Assembly (NCBI GenBank): GCA_003538975.1
Contig: DPQQ01000009.1
Coordinates: forward strand, 1 to 15,602
DNA from: Clostridiales bacterium
Lineage (GTDB): Bacteria; Bacillota; Clostridia; Christensenellales; Borkfalkiaceae
DNA: 15,602 nt
Direction of reading: 5' to 3'
Shown: positions 6,822 to 13,730 of the stretch, piece after piece
How the letters are laid out: each line of letters opens with the position of its first letter
Position numbering within the stretch: position 1 is the stretch's first letter
Made by a program: the position numbers and the translations under genes
Notes under the pieces: model-generated
Seen by the model: only the letters and a program-made list of their open reading frames with translations
Database searches by the model: none
What the model was told of the DNA's origin: nothing

Positions 6822-8096
6822 ATGTTCACAGCAATCGTAGGAATCAACTGGGGCGACGAAGGCAAGGGAAGAATGGTAGACCTTCTTTCCAAAGATTACG
6901 ACGTGGTATGCCGTTATCAGGGCGGCAATAACGCCGGACACACCGTTATAGAAGGCGATAAAAAGGTAGTTCTTAATCTTTTGCCGTCGGGTATTTTACG
7001 TCCCGAAACGGTAAACGTTATGGGCCCCGGCATGGTTATTGACGTAAAGCACCTTTATAACGAAGTCGCTAAGTTAAGAGAACAGGGCGTAGAAATCAGC
7101 CCGAAGAATCTTAAAATAAGCGACAGAGCGACGATCTGCATGCCTTATCACGTTCTTCTGGACGGACTCGAGGAAGACAGATTAAAAGACAAAAAATTCG
7201 GTTCGACGCGTCGCGGCATTTCGCCCGTATACGCCGACAAGTATATGAAAAAGACTCTCCGTATGGGGGATATTCTCCATATGGACAGCGTAGAAGAAAA
7301 ACTTGCTTCCATCGTAGAATGGAAAAATTTAACGGTAGTCGGCGGCTATCAGCACGAACCGATTAACGTTAAAGAAATGATGGATTATTTAAACACTTAC
7401 GCGGTTTATTTCAAGGACTACGTTTGCGACGTTACCGAATACCTTTCCAAGGCGTTCGACGAGGGTAAGTCAGTTATGTCCGAAGCTCAGCTCGGAGCAT
7501 TGAGAGATATAGATTTCGGTATTTACCCTTATACTTCGGCATCCAATACCATCGCGGCGTACGCTCCGATCGGCGCGGGCGTTCCTTTCAAAAAGGTAGA
7601 CAAAGTTATCGGTATCATGAAGGCTTATTCGAGCTGCGTAGGCGAAGGACCTTACACATGCGAACTTTTCGGAGAAGAAGGCAACGCGTTAAGAGAAGCG
7701 GGAGCTGAATACGGCGCCGCTACCGGCAGACCGAGAAGAGTCGGCGGATTCGACGTCGTCGCTTCGAGATACGGTATCAAAATGCAGGGAGCGGACGATA
7801 TAGCTCTCACTAAACTCGACGTTCTTTCGTGTTTCGATAAAATTCCCGTATGCGTCGCATACGAAGTGGACGGAGTAAGAACGATGAACTTCCCCTCGGG
7901 CGACGCGCTCAAAAGAGCTAAACCCGTTTACGAATATTTCGATGGCTGGAAGTGCGACATCTCGGGTTGCAGAAAACTTTCCGATCTTCCCGAAAACGCT
8001 AAAAAATACGTAGACTATATAGAAAAGGCTACCGGCTGCAAGATTAAATATATCTCCGTCGGTGCCGAAAGAGAAAGCTATATAAAAGTTTATTAA
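6822..8096 (+). CDS. purA: Adenylosuccinate synthetase
   Basis: This enzyme joins IMP and aspartate using GTP to make adenylosuccinate, the committed step to AMP. The 424 residues match the family. The N-terminal phosphate loop reads NWGDEGKGR (residues 9-17), with catalytic-type Asp12, and GGNNAGHTV follows at 34-42 with His40. Further on are STRRGISPVYADKY in place of the usual TGRGIGP-type block, then the GAATGRPRRVGGFD and LTKLDVLSCFDKIPVCVAYE regions that bind IMP and the GTP base. The first loop has Asn where Gln is common and Arg instead of the last Lys, so it belongs to a divergent subgroup rather than the Bacillus type. AAGGAG lies eight bases before the ATG. A strong terminator follows. 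Confidence 0.96.
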   Translation: MFTAIVGINWGDEGKGRMVDLLSKDYDVVCRYQGGNNAGHTVIEGDKKVVLNLLPSGILRPETVNVMGPGMVIDVKHLYNEVAKLREQGVEISPKNLKISDRATICMPYHVLLDGLEEDRLKDKKFGSTRRGISPVYADKYMKKTLRMGDILHMDSVEEKLASIVEWKNLTVVGGYQHEPINVKEMMDYLNTYAVYFKDYVCDVTEYLSKAFDEGKSVMSEAQLGALRDIDFGIYPYTSASNTIAAYAPIGAGVPFKKVDKVIGIMKAYSSCVGEGPYTCELFGEEGNALREAGAEYGAATGRPRRVGGFDVVASRYGIKMQGADDIALTKLDVLSCFDKIPVCVAYEVDGVRTMNFPSGDALKRAKPVYEYFDGWKCDISGCRKLSDLPENAKKYVDYIEKATGCKIKYISVGAERESYIKVY

Positions 8097-8114
8097 GATA
8101 ATTTTTGCATAATT

Positions 8115-8153
8115 TTACGGCAAAGCGCTTATTTTTCGCTTTGCCGTAATTTT
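8115..8153 (+). terminator. Intrinsic terminator after purA
   Basis: A perfect 13-bp stem TTACGGCAAAGCG (8115-8127) / CGCTTTGCCGTAA (8137-8149), nine-base loop, then TTTT. It ends the purB-purA message and separates it from guaA. Confidence 0.9.
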
Positions 8154-8166
8154 AACAATTTTTTAC

Positions 8167-8195
8167 TTGTGTTTTTTTGTAAAATATCGTAAAAT
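8167..8195 (+). promoter_or_regulatory. Candidate promoter of guaA
   Basis: TTGTGT (8167-8172) and TAAAAT (8190-8195) with a 17-base spacer, directly after the purA terminator. The -35 box is poor, but a promoter is expected here because the terminator isolates guaA. Confidence 0.5.
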
Positions 8196-8211
8196 TTACG
8201 TTAAAGCCAAG

Positions 8212-8236
8212 GCGGGAATCATTATAAAAATTCCGC
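8212..8236 (+). promoter_or_regulatory. Small hairpin in the guaA leader
   Basis: GCGGGAAT (8212-8219) pairs with ATTCCGC (8230-8236) with one bulged G, ending a few bases before the AAGGAG of guaA. There is no U-tract and no purine riboswitch core was found, so its function is unknown. Confidence 0.35.
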
Positions 8237-8253
8237 ATTAAAAGGAGCAATAA

Positions 8254-9786
8254 ATGAAAAATCAGACGGTTCTTGTAGTGGACTTCGGCGGTCAGTACAA
8301 TCAGCTTATCGTAAGAAGGGTAAGAAATTTAGGCGTTTACGCCGAACTCGTACCCAATACGATTACTATCGAAAAGATTAAAAGCTACGATCCCATCGGC
8401 ATAATTTTTACCGGCGGTCCGCACAGCGTTTATAAAGAAGATTCCCCCAAGGTAGATAAAGAAATTTTTAATCTCGGCGTTCCCATTCTCGGCATATGCT
8501 ACGGCATGCAGCTTATGTCTTATATGAACGGCGGCAGCGTAGTCCGTTGCGACATAGCGGAATACGGCACCAAAAAAATCAGATATTCTGACAGCGTTAT
8601 TTTCGAAGGTATGGATAAAGAAAGCGTTTGCTGGATGAGTCACGGCGATCAGGTGGCTTCGGTTCCCGAAGGATATATCGTTACCGCTTCTACCGACGAG
8701 TGCAAAATAGCCGCTTACGAATATCCCGCCAAAAAGTTTTACGCCGTTCAGGCTCATCCCGAAGTCGTTCATACTATAAACGGCAACGTTATTCTTAAAA
8801 ACTTTTTATATAAGGTCTGCGGTGCGAAAGGCGACTGGACTATGGGCGATTATGCCGCGGAACAGATAAAAGCCATAAGAGAAAAGGTCGGAAACGGCAA
8901 AGTTCTCTGCGCGATGAGCGGCGGCGTCGACAGCGCGGTTGCAGCGACCATTCTTCATAAAGCGGTCGGCGACAATCTTACGTGCGTATTCGTCGATCAC
9001 GGTCTTCTCCGCAAAAACGAAGCGGACGAAGTAATGAGCGTTTTTAAAGATAAGATGGGCATGAACCTTATCAAGATAGACGCGTCTAAGAGATTTTTAT
9101 CAAAACTCGCGGGCGTAAAAGAACCCGAAAAGAAACGTAAAATAATCGGTAAAGAATTTATCGAAGTATTCAGCGAATTTTCGAAGCAGATCGGCAAAGT
9201 GGATTATCTCGTTCAGGGAACCATTTATCCCGACGTTATCGAAAGCGGTCTCGGCAAGAGCGCGGTCATAAAGAGCCACCACAACGTCGGCGGACTTCCT
9301 TCCGTAATAGACTTTAAGGAAATCATAGAACCGCTCCGCAGCCTTTTCAAGGACGAAGTAAGAGCGTTGGGACTCGAACTCGGACTTCCGGAAAAGATCG
9401 TTATGCGCCAGCCGTTCCCCGGTCCCGGACTCGCCATAAGAATAATCGGCAACATCACTAAAAAGAAGGTTACGATTTTACAGGACGCAGACTATATTTT
9501 CAGAGAAGAAATCGCGAAAGCAGGTCTCGACAAGGTTATCTGGCAGTATTTTGCGGTGCTTACGGGCATGCGTTCGGTAGGCGTTATGGGCGACGAAAGA
9601 ACGTATGACTACACCATCGCTTTAAGAGCTGTTACCAGCGTCGACGGCATGACTGCCGACTGGGCGGATATCCCGCACGACGTTATGGTTAAAATTTCTT
9701 CGAGAATAGTTAACGAAGTCAAATCGGTCAACAGAGTAGTTTACGACGTTACTTCCAAACCGCCGGCAACCATCGAATGGGAATAA
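8254..9786 (+). CDS. guaA: GMP synthase (glutamine-hydrolysing)
   Basis: This enzyme converts XMP to GMP with glutamine and ATP. The single 510-residue chain has both domains. The class I glutamine amidotransferase (about residues 5-190) has GICYGMQ with Cys82, SHGDQV and AQAHPE-type triad positions His168 and Glu170. The ATP pyrophosphatase domain has the PP-loop SGGVDS (222-227) and VDHGLLRKNE. The C-terminal dimerisation domain has RQPFPGPGLAIRIIG and ends PPATIEWE. The start is supported by AAGGAG about six bases upstream. It stands alone between two terminators. No guaB (IMP dehydrogenase) is in the window. Confidence 0.98.
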   Translation: MKNQTVLVVDFGGQYNQLIVRRVRNLGVYAELVPNTITIEKIKSYDPIGIIFTGGPHSVYKEDSPKVDKEIFNLGVPILGICYGMQLMSYMNGGSVVRCDIAEYGTKKIRYSDSVIFEGMDKESVCWMSHGDQVASVPEGYIVTASTDECKIAAYEYPAKKFYAVQAHPEVVHTINGNVILKNFLYKVCGAKGDWTMGDYAAEQIKAIREKVGNGKVLCAMSGGVDSAVAATILHKAVGDNLTCVFVDHGLLRKNEADEVMSVFKDKMGMNLIKIDASKRFLSKLAGVKEPEKKRKIIGKEFIEVFSEFSKQIGKVDYLVQGTIYPDVIESGLGKSAVIKSHHNVGGLPSVIDFKEIIEPLRSLFKDEVRALGLELGLPEKIVMRQPFPGPGLAIRIIGNITKKKVTILQDADYIFREEIAKAGLDKVIWQYFAVLTGMRSVGVMGDERTYDYTIALRAVTSVDGMTADWADIPHDVMVKISSRIVNEVKSVNRVVYDVTSKPPATIEWE

Positions 9787-9805
9787 TAATTTAGCAGTAG
9801 AATAG

Positions 9806-9840
9806 AAGCGGAAGTCTGTGAAAAAGACTTCCGCTTTTTT
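9806..9840 (+). terminator. Intrinsic terminator after guaA
   Basis: A perfect 12-bp stem AAGCGGAAGTCT (9806-9817) / AGACTTCCGCTT (9825-9836) followed by a run of T. Confidence 0.95.
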
Positions 9841-10087
9841 GTTCCGGTATTGTTCAGACGATAACGGTTTAATGAAACTTAACCGATTAAGCAAACGGTT
9901 TGCCGAAACGTATCCGAACGCCCGAATATAATAACGAATATAATATGGTATGAGTTTAACGATACAGGTGACTTGATATATAACCGTAGTTATAAGGGTT
10001 TGCTATAAGTTACGACGGGTGAAACACTTTCAAAAGGTAACAAAAATTAAAAAACGTACCGATAAATACCAAAAACGGCAAATAGTG
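9841..10087. other. Non-coding spacer before degV, with short repeats
   Basis: No gene is seen. The region holds a GCAAACGGTTTGC palindrome (9892-9904) that looks operator-like. It also holds a tandem repeat CGAATATAATA (9923-9933 and 9935-9945), each copy containing TATAAT. At 9968-9996 there is a promoter-like stretch GTGACT-17-TATAAG that closely resembles the degV promoter further right. Confidence 0.6.
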
Positions 10088-10117
10088 TTGACTTGTTATA
10101 TGTCCGTATAGTATAAT
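10088..10117 (+). promoter_or_regulatory. Promoter of degV
   Basis: TTGACT (10088-10093) and TATAAT (10112-10117) with an 18-base spacer, 39 bases before the start codon. Confidence 0.8.
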
Positions 10118-10156
10118 ATTTTACGAATAAAAACGGCGAAAGCCAAGGGGTTACAA

Positions 10157-11062
10157 ATGAAAAATTTTGCAATTATAACAGACTCTTGTTCCGATCTCGA
10201 CAAAGCTCACAGAGAAGCTTACGACGTCGACTATGCTCCCATGGGCATAAATTACGAAGATAAAGAAGGCAACATCGTAGACCTTCCGGCAGATCTCGAC
10301 TGGAAAGATTTATCGGTAAAAGAATTTTACGATCTGATGAGAAACGGCACGAGAATAAGAACGTCGCAGGTTCGGCACGATACTTTTAAAGAAAAGTTCG
10401 AAGAATATCTTAAAAAAGATTACGATATTATTTATCTTTCATGCTCGGGCGCACTTTCGGCTTCGATAAAGGCAAGTCAGGTCGTGAGAGAAGAACTTTT
10501 GAAAGACTATCCGGACGCAAAAATTTACTGCATAGACAGCCTTAGCTCCTGCGCGGGGCTCGGACTTTTGTGTATGAACGCTTCCGCATTGCGAAAGGAA
10601 GGCAAAACCATTGAAGAAGTCGCCGCTTTCCTGGAAGAAAACAAACTTAAAATGAACCAGTTTGCGACCGTCGAAGATATGACGTATCTTAAACGCGCCG
10701 GCAGAATCTCGGCAATGAAGGCAGCCTTCGGCGGACTTCTGGGAGTTAAACCCGTTATTATTTCGGACGCGCTCGGACAGAATACCGCTACCGAAAAGCC
10801 TAAGGGAAGAAAAAATTCCATTCGTCGTCTTGCTCAGCTTATGGCGGAAACTTACGTTAAAATGGGTATAGACAAGCTTTTCGTTCTCCATGCGGATAAT
10901 CCCGAAGACGGTCAAATGCTCGTAGACGAAGTAAAAGCTCTTATCCCGGACGCCGACGTTGATTTCGGCTACATAGGCCCTATCATCGGCGCTACCACCG
11001 GTCCCGGAACCTTGGCTGTTTACGGCTGGGGTAAAGAAGTAACTTACGCCGCTCACGAATAA
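10157..11062 (+). CDS. DegV family fatty-acid-binding protein
   Basis: DegV proteins bind a fatty acid in a deep pocket and, in Firmicutes, can present it to fatty-acid kinase FakA for phospholipid synthesis (FakB role). Family marks are the start FAIITDSCSDL (residues 4-14), RTSQV around the lipid-head serine (68-72), the IDSLSSCAGLGLL segment (126-138), and MTYLKRAGRISAMKAAFGGLLGVKP, which is highly typical. At 301 residues it is slightly longer than the usual 280-290. AAGGGG lies six bases before the ATG. It is a single-gene unit with its own promoter and terminator, and no fakA is adjacent. Which lipid it binds cannot be told from sequence, and several paralogues per genome are common. 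Confidence 0.93.
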   Translation: MKNFAIITDSCSDLDKAHREAYDVDYAPMGINYEDKEGNIVDLPADLDWKDLSVKEFYDLMRNGTRIRTSQVRHDTFKEKFEEYLKKDYDIIYLSCSGALSASIKASQVVREELLKDYPDAKIYCIDSLSSCAGLGLLCMNASALRKEGKTIEEVAAFLEENKLKMNQFATVEDMTYLKRAGRISAMKAAFGGLLGVKPVIISDALGQNTATEKPKGRKNSIRRLAQLMAETYVKMGIDKLFVLHADNPEDGQMLVDEVKALIPDADVDFGYIGPIIGATTGPGTLAVYGWGKEVTYAAHE

Positions 11063-11121
11063 TCCGGATATAAGGTTTTCTGCGGGTGATTTTATCCGAA
11101 ACGAAAAAACATAAATAAATT

Positions 11122-11146
11122 AAAAGAGCGGCTTGCCCGCTCTTTT
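11122..11146 (+). terminator. Intrinsic terminator after degV
   Basis: AAAAGAGCGG (11122-11131) pairs with CCGCTCTTTT (11137-11146) over a five-base loop. The A and T runs on both sides would let it act in either direction. Confidence 0.92.
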
Positions 11147-11309
11147 ATATTGATTCGGCATTTATTGTATATCGCAAAAACGCACGATAATCTTTGTGAA
11201 CCGCCAGATATTAAAAATCAAAACGGCGAAAAAGTTTTAAAGCTTTATAATGACTTGTATAAAAGAGTTTATAAAATCGCTTGTAAAATTGCGGCGGACG
11301 GTTAATCGT
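11147..11309. other. Spacer between degV terminator and tsaC promoter
   Basis: No supported gene. One plus-strand frame stays open for about 50 codons and ends in TAA at 11303-11305 (…NDLYKRVYKIACKIAADG), but it has no ribosome site or clear start. It could be the tail of a decayed gene or chance. Confidence 0.4.
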
Positions 11310-11339
11310 TTGACTTTTTTTGCCTTATGGGTATATACT
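11310..11339 (+). promoter_or_regulatory. Promoter of the Sua5/TsaC gene
   Basis: TTGACT (11310-11315) and TATACT (11334-11339) with an 18-base spacer, giving a leader of about 60 bases. Confidence 0.75.
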
Positions 11340-11407
11340 ATTCAAGCTTTAATCTTGTCCGCGACGAATAAGCGGATTTTATTTATTAAAGCGAGTAAAG
11401 GCTTAAA

Positions 11408-12433
11408 ATGGAATTCAAGACACAACTTTTAAAAGCGGACGAAAATTCTCTTGATCTTGCCGCAAAATATTTTTCCGCCGGAGAAGTAGTAGCCGTTCCC
11501 ACAGAAACGGTTTACGGCTTGGCGGGTAACGCATACAACGGCGAAACTATAAAAAAGATATTTGAAGCGAAAGGCAGACCGCAGGACAATCCGCTTATCG
11601 TTCATATTTCGGATATGGAAATGCTTAAAGAAGTCGCTTCCGAAATCCCCGGAACGGCGTATAAACTTGCTGATGCGTTCTGGCCGGGACCGCTCACGAT
11701 GATTATGAAAAAGTCCGAAAAGGTTTCTCCGGTTACGACGGCGGGACTTGACAGCGTCGGAATAAGAATGCCTTCCGATCCGTTCGCGCACGCACTCATA
11801 GTAAAAACGGGGATACCTTTCGCCGCGCCTTCCGCAAACGTTTCGGGAAGACCGAGCCCGACCGACGCGAAGACCGTTTTTGAGGATATGAACGGTAAAA
11901 TACCGCTTGTAGTCGACGGCGGCGAGTGCTTCGCCGGGGTTGAATCGACTGTAGTGTCGCTCCTTAACGAAACGCCGATAATTCTCCGTCCCGGGTACGT
12001 CACCAAAGAAGATATGGAAGAAGTTTTGGGAACGGAAGTTAAAATAGCGGCGGCTGTTACCGAAAACATAAAAGCGGGCGAAAAAGTTTTGTCGCCCGGA
12101 ATGAAGTATAAACATTATGCCCCGAATGCAGACGTAATAATACTCGACGGCGATATAAATAAGTTTGCCGGATACGTGAATAATCATAAAGGAAGCGGCG
12201 TTTACGCCATGGTCTTTGACGGAGAAGAATCTTTGCTTAACGTTCCGTGCGTAACTTACGGAAAGTTCGGCGACGGAAAGTCGCAGGCACACGAATTATT
12301 TTCTTCGCTTCGGAAACTCGACGAACTTAATGCGAGAACCGTGTATGCGAGATGTCCCGGAAAGAGCGGCGTTTCGCTCGCCGTGTATAACAGGCTTATA
12401 AGATCAGCCGGGTTCAACATAATAAAATTATAA
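11408..12433 (+). CDS. tsaC: L-threonylcarbamoyladenylate synthase (Sua5 type)
   Basis: This enzyme makes threonylcarbamoyl-AMP from threonine, bicarbonate and ATP, the first step of the universal t6A modification at tRNA position 37. The YrdC domain (about residues 12-205) shows VAVPTETVYGLAGNA (28-42), KGRPQDNPLIVH (55-66), FWPGPLTMIM (91-100), GIRMPSDP and PSANVSGRPSPT (141-152). The linker SPGMKYKHYAP (229-239) and a further 100 residues form the Sua5 C-terminal domain, so this is the two-domain Sua5 form and not short TsaC. Only a weak AAAGG lies before the ATG. The start is placed there because the conserved fold begins within a dozen residues. It is a single-gene unit with its own promoter and terminator. 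Confidence 0.96.
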   Translation: MEFKTQLLKADENSLDLAAKYFSAGEVVAVPTETVYGLAGNAYNGETIKKIFEAKGRPQDNPLIVHISDMEMLKEVASEIPGTAYKLADAFWPGPLTMIMKKSEKVSPVTTAGLDSVGIRMPSDPFAHALIVKTGIPFAAPSANVSGRPSPTDAKTVFEDMNGKIPLVVDGGECFAGVESTVVSLLNETPIILRPGYVTKEDMEEVLGTEVKIAAAVTENIKAGEKVLSPGMKYKHYAPNADVIILDGDINKFAGYVNNHKGSGVYAMVFDGEESLLNVPCVTYGKFGDGKSQAHELFSSLRKLDELNARTVYARCPGKSGVSLAVYNRLIRSAGFNIIKL

Positions 12434-12447
12434 TTTTGATAATCGGT

Positions 12448-12479
12448 AAAAAGTCCTTGTAAAAAAACAAGGACTTTTT
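12448..12479 (+). terminator. Intrinsic terminator after tsaC
   Basis: A perfect 12-bp stem AAAAAGTCCTTG (12448-12459) / CAAGGACTTTTT (12468-12479) over an eight-base A-rich loop. It would work in both directions. Confidence 0.93.
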
Positions 12480-12495
12480 ATAACGAAAAATCTTT

Positions 12496-12515
12496 ATAAA
12501 ATTACATATGTAATT
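12496..12515. repeat. ACATATGT element, copy 1
   Basis: ATAAAATTACATATGTAATT; the last 16 bases are a perfect palindrome (12500-12515). It shares its first 16 bases with the copy at 14244-14263 and probably binds a dimeric regulator. Confidence 0.6.
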
Positions 12516-12548
12516 CTATTAAAGCAAGTGTTTTACCGATTATATTCG

Positions 12549-12583
12549 ATATGTAATTTTATTTATCATATAAAATCACATAT
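12549..12583. repeat. ACATATGT elements, copies 2 (inverted) and 3, as an inverted repeat
   Basis: ATATGTAATTTTAT (12549-12562) is the inverse of ATAAAATCACATAT (12570-12583) with one mismatch and a 7-base spacer. Extending rightward, copy 3 is ATAAAATCACATATGTTATA (12570-12589), identical at 19 of 20 positions to the copy at 14244-14263. The pair ends about 40 bases before the -35 box of the first zinc-ribbon gene. Confidence 0.6.
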
Positions 12584-12630
12584 GTTATATTATTTTTATG
12601 AGCGAAAACTTTGTCAAAAAAATAATTATA

Positions 12631-12659
12631 TTGACTTTTTTATAATGTTATGATATACT
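12631..12659 (+). promoter_or_regulatory. Promoter of the first zinc-ribbon gene
   Basis: TTGACT (12631-12636) and TATACT (12654-12659) with an exact 17-base spacer, 33 bases before the start codon. TTGTCAA just upstream forms an inverted repeat with the -35 box (GTCAA/TTGAC). Confidence 0.8.
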
Positions 12660-12692
12660 ATATAAAGTAATATAATGTTTTAGGAGTTTTAT

Positions 12693-13220
12693 ATGAAATA
12701 TTGCAGTAAATGCGGTAAAGAGCTTCCGGACGAAGCAAAGTTTTGTACGGATTGCGGCGAATCGTGCGACAAAAACGAAGAGTATGCCAAAAGTCAGAAC
12801 GCGGGTTCCGCTAATGTGAACGGCAACGAATTTTATTCGGGAAATGCCAACGGTTATAACGTCGGCGGAAATATGAGCGGCAACAATAACGGTTATAACG
12901 GAAATTATAATTACGGCTATAACGGCTACGGACAGAATGCTAATAATCAGAGTTCTAAAAGTTCCGGCTTAAAAACCGCGGCGAAGGTCTTTATGATTAT
13001 CTCCTGCGCGATGTGCGGAGTGCTGTTTTTGGCAAATATTTATTTGGGAATTGTAGCTGCTTTATCTTATCTCGTTCCGCTTTGCTGGCAGCTTCCTATG
13101 ACTCTCGTTTATTTCGAAAAGGTTAAAAACGGCGAACGCGTCGGAACGGGCTTCAAAGTATGCTCGCTTTTATTTGTAAGTCTCGTTGCCGGCATTCTGA
13201 TGCTCTGCGATAACGATTAA
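12693..13220 (+). CDS. Zinc-ribbon membrane protein with Asn/Gly/Tyr-rich linker (larger paralogue)
   Basis: Function unknown. The N-terminus is a small zinc ribbon with Cys4, Cys7, Cys18 and Cys21 (CSKC…CTDC). Residues about 34-90 are a flexible linker rich in Asn, Gly, Tyr and Ser with loose NGYN/NYGY repeats. The C-terminal third is membrane-embedded: hydrophobic stretches at about 97-119, 119-134 and 154-171, ending LMLCDND. No signal peptide is seen, so the ribbon would likely be cytoplasmic. The C-terminal part aligns clearly with the 107-residue protein encoded at 13731 (FMIISC, PMT…Y, FK.C.LLFVS, GILMLCD). TAGGAG precedes the ATG by six bases, and a good promoter and terminator frame the gene. 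Such ribbon-plus-membrane proteins are common in Clostridia but uncharacterised. Confidence 0.85.
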   Translation: MKYCSKCGKELPDEAKFCTDCGESCDKNEEYAKSQNAGSANVNGNEFYSGNANGYNVGGNMSGNNNGYNGNYNYGYNGYGQNANNQSSKSSGLKTAAKVFMIISCAMCGVLFLANIYLGIVAALSYLVPLCWQLPMTLVYFEKVKNGERVGTGFKVCSLLFVSLVAGILMLCDND

Positions 13221-13251
13221 GTAAAAGAAAAACAGCAAAAATAAAACAGCT

Positions 13252-13280
13252 AAAAACGCACCTTTACGGGCGCGTTTTTT
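13252..13280 (+). terminator. Intrinsic terminator after the first zinc-ribbon gene
   Basis: AAAAACGC (13252-13259) pairs with GCGTTTTT (13272-13279) over a 12-base loop, with additional T. The stem is short but the U-tract is good. Confidence 0.75.
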
Positions 13281-13382
13281 GTGCGATTATTTTGTAAAGC
13301 AAGATAAAAGATAAAGGGGTTATAAAACAAGCGGAACTGATAAAAAGTCGGATAAACTGGAATAGGAAAAAAGGCCGGGAAA

Positions 13383-13592
13383 TCAAATATCTTTTCTTCC
13401 GACTAAAAAGTCTATGTCTACGCCGAAGTAGTCCGCAAGTAACCAGAGAGAACGGATGCTCGGCTCTTTTTTTTCTAAAAGCCAGGCGCTTATCGTGTTT
13501 TGCTTTACGCCGACTTTCGCCGCCAAAGCCACCTGAGTCAGATTTTCTTCCTTCATAAGTTCGCGGATTCGTTCCGCAACGATGATTTTCAT
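13383..13592 (-). CDS. Small Xre/Cro-type transcriptional repressor
   Basis: A 69-residue HTH_3 protein made almost only of the DNA-binding domain. RIRELMKEENLTQVALAAKV is helices 1-2, GVKQNTISAWLLEKKEPSI is the recognition turn, and LWLLADYFGVDIDFLVGRKD is the end, typical of Cro/C1-like regulators. The start is placed at the ATG at 13592 because AAGGGTG lies eight bases before it. A longer 85-residue reading from 13640 would run over the promoter region and lacks a ribosome site. It faces away from the second zinc-ribbon gene, with overlapping promoters at 13613-13646, and its tail points at the first. This suggests it represses itself and that neighbour. No ligand-binding domain is present. 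Confidence 0.9.
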   Translation of the reverse strand: MKIIVAERIRELMKEENLTQVALAAKVGVKQNTISAWLLEKKEPSIRSLWLLADYFGVDIDFLVGRKDI

Positions 13593-13612
13593 AATAAACA
13601 CCCTTCTTTTTG

Positions 13613-13641
13613 TTGACATTTTAGCACCATGGTAGTACAAT
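13613..13641 (+). promoter_or_regulatory. Promoter of the second zinc-ribbon gene with ACCATGGT operator
   Basis: TTGACA (13613-13618) and TACAAT (13636-13641) with a 17-base spacer. The spacer carries the palindrome ACCATGGT (13626-13633), extended as TAnnACCATGGTnnTA, the size and position expected for a Cro-type repressor site. Binding there would block this promoter. Confidence 0.75.
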
Positions 13642-13646
13642 AATTA
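13618..13646 (-). promoter_or_regulatory. Overlapping reverse promoter of the Xre gene
   Basis: On the minus strand TAAAAT (13623-13618) lies 17 bases after TAATTA (13646-13641). The -35 is weak, but the geometry puts the start near 13611, just before the Xre ribosome site. The same ACCATGGT palindrome lies within this spacer, so one bound dimer could control both directions. Confidence 0.45.
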
Positions 13647-13730
13647 AAAATAGCCCCTTGGGGATAATTGTGCCAGGCTTAAAATAACATATGCGAAAAC
13701 ATTCCGGGCGGGCGTAAAAGGAGGAACTTT

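Noticed and set aside
8154..8253. Purine riboswitch before guaA
   Set aside because: The spacer has a small hairpin but not the three-way junction or conserved loop sequences of that class.
11147..11305. About 50 open codons ending …YKRVYKIACKIAADG after the degV terminator
   Set aside because: Looks somewhat protein-like, but no start codon with a ribosome site was found and such a length can arise by chance. Kept only as a note in the spacer entry.
11250..11432. 60-codon plus-strand open frame before tsaC
   Set aside because: It overlaps the tsaC promoter and start in another frame and has no ribosome site or family resemblance.
11429..12292. 287-codon open frame on the minus strand
   Set aside because: Antisense to the Sua5/TsaC gene; Arg/Tyr/Phe-rich, no ribosome site, no recognised family.
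13593..13640. Upstream ATG extending the Xre protein to 85 residues
   Set aside because: The extension runs across the promoter and operator, has no ribosome site, and lies outside the usual HTH domain. The ATG at 13592 has AAGGGTG at proper spacing.
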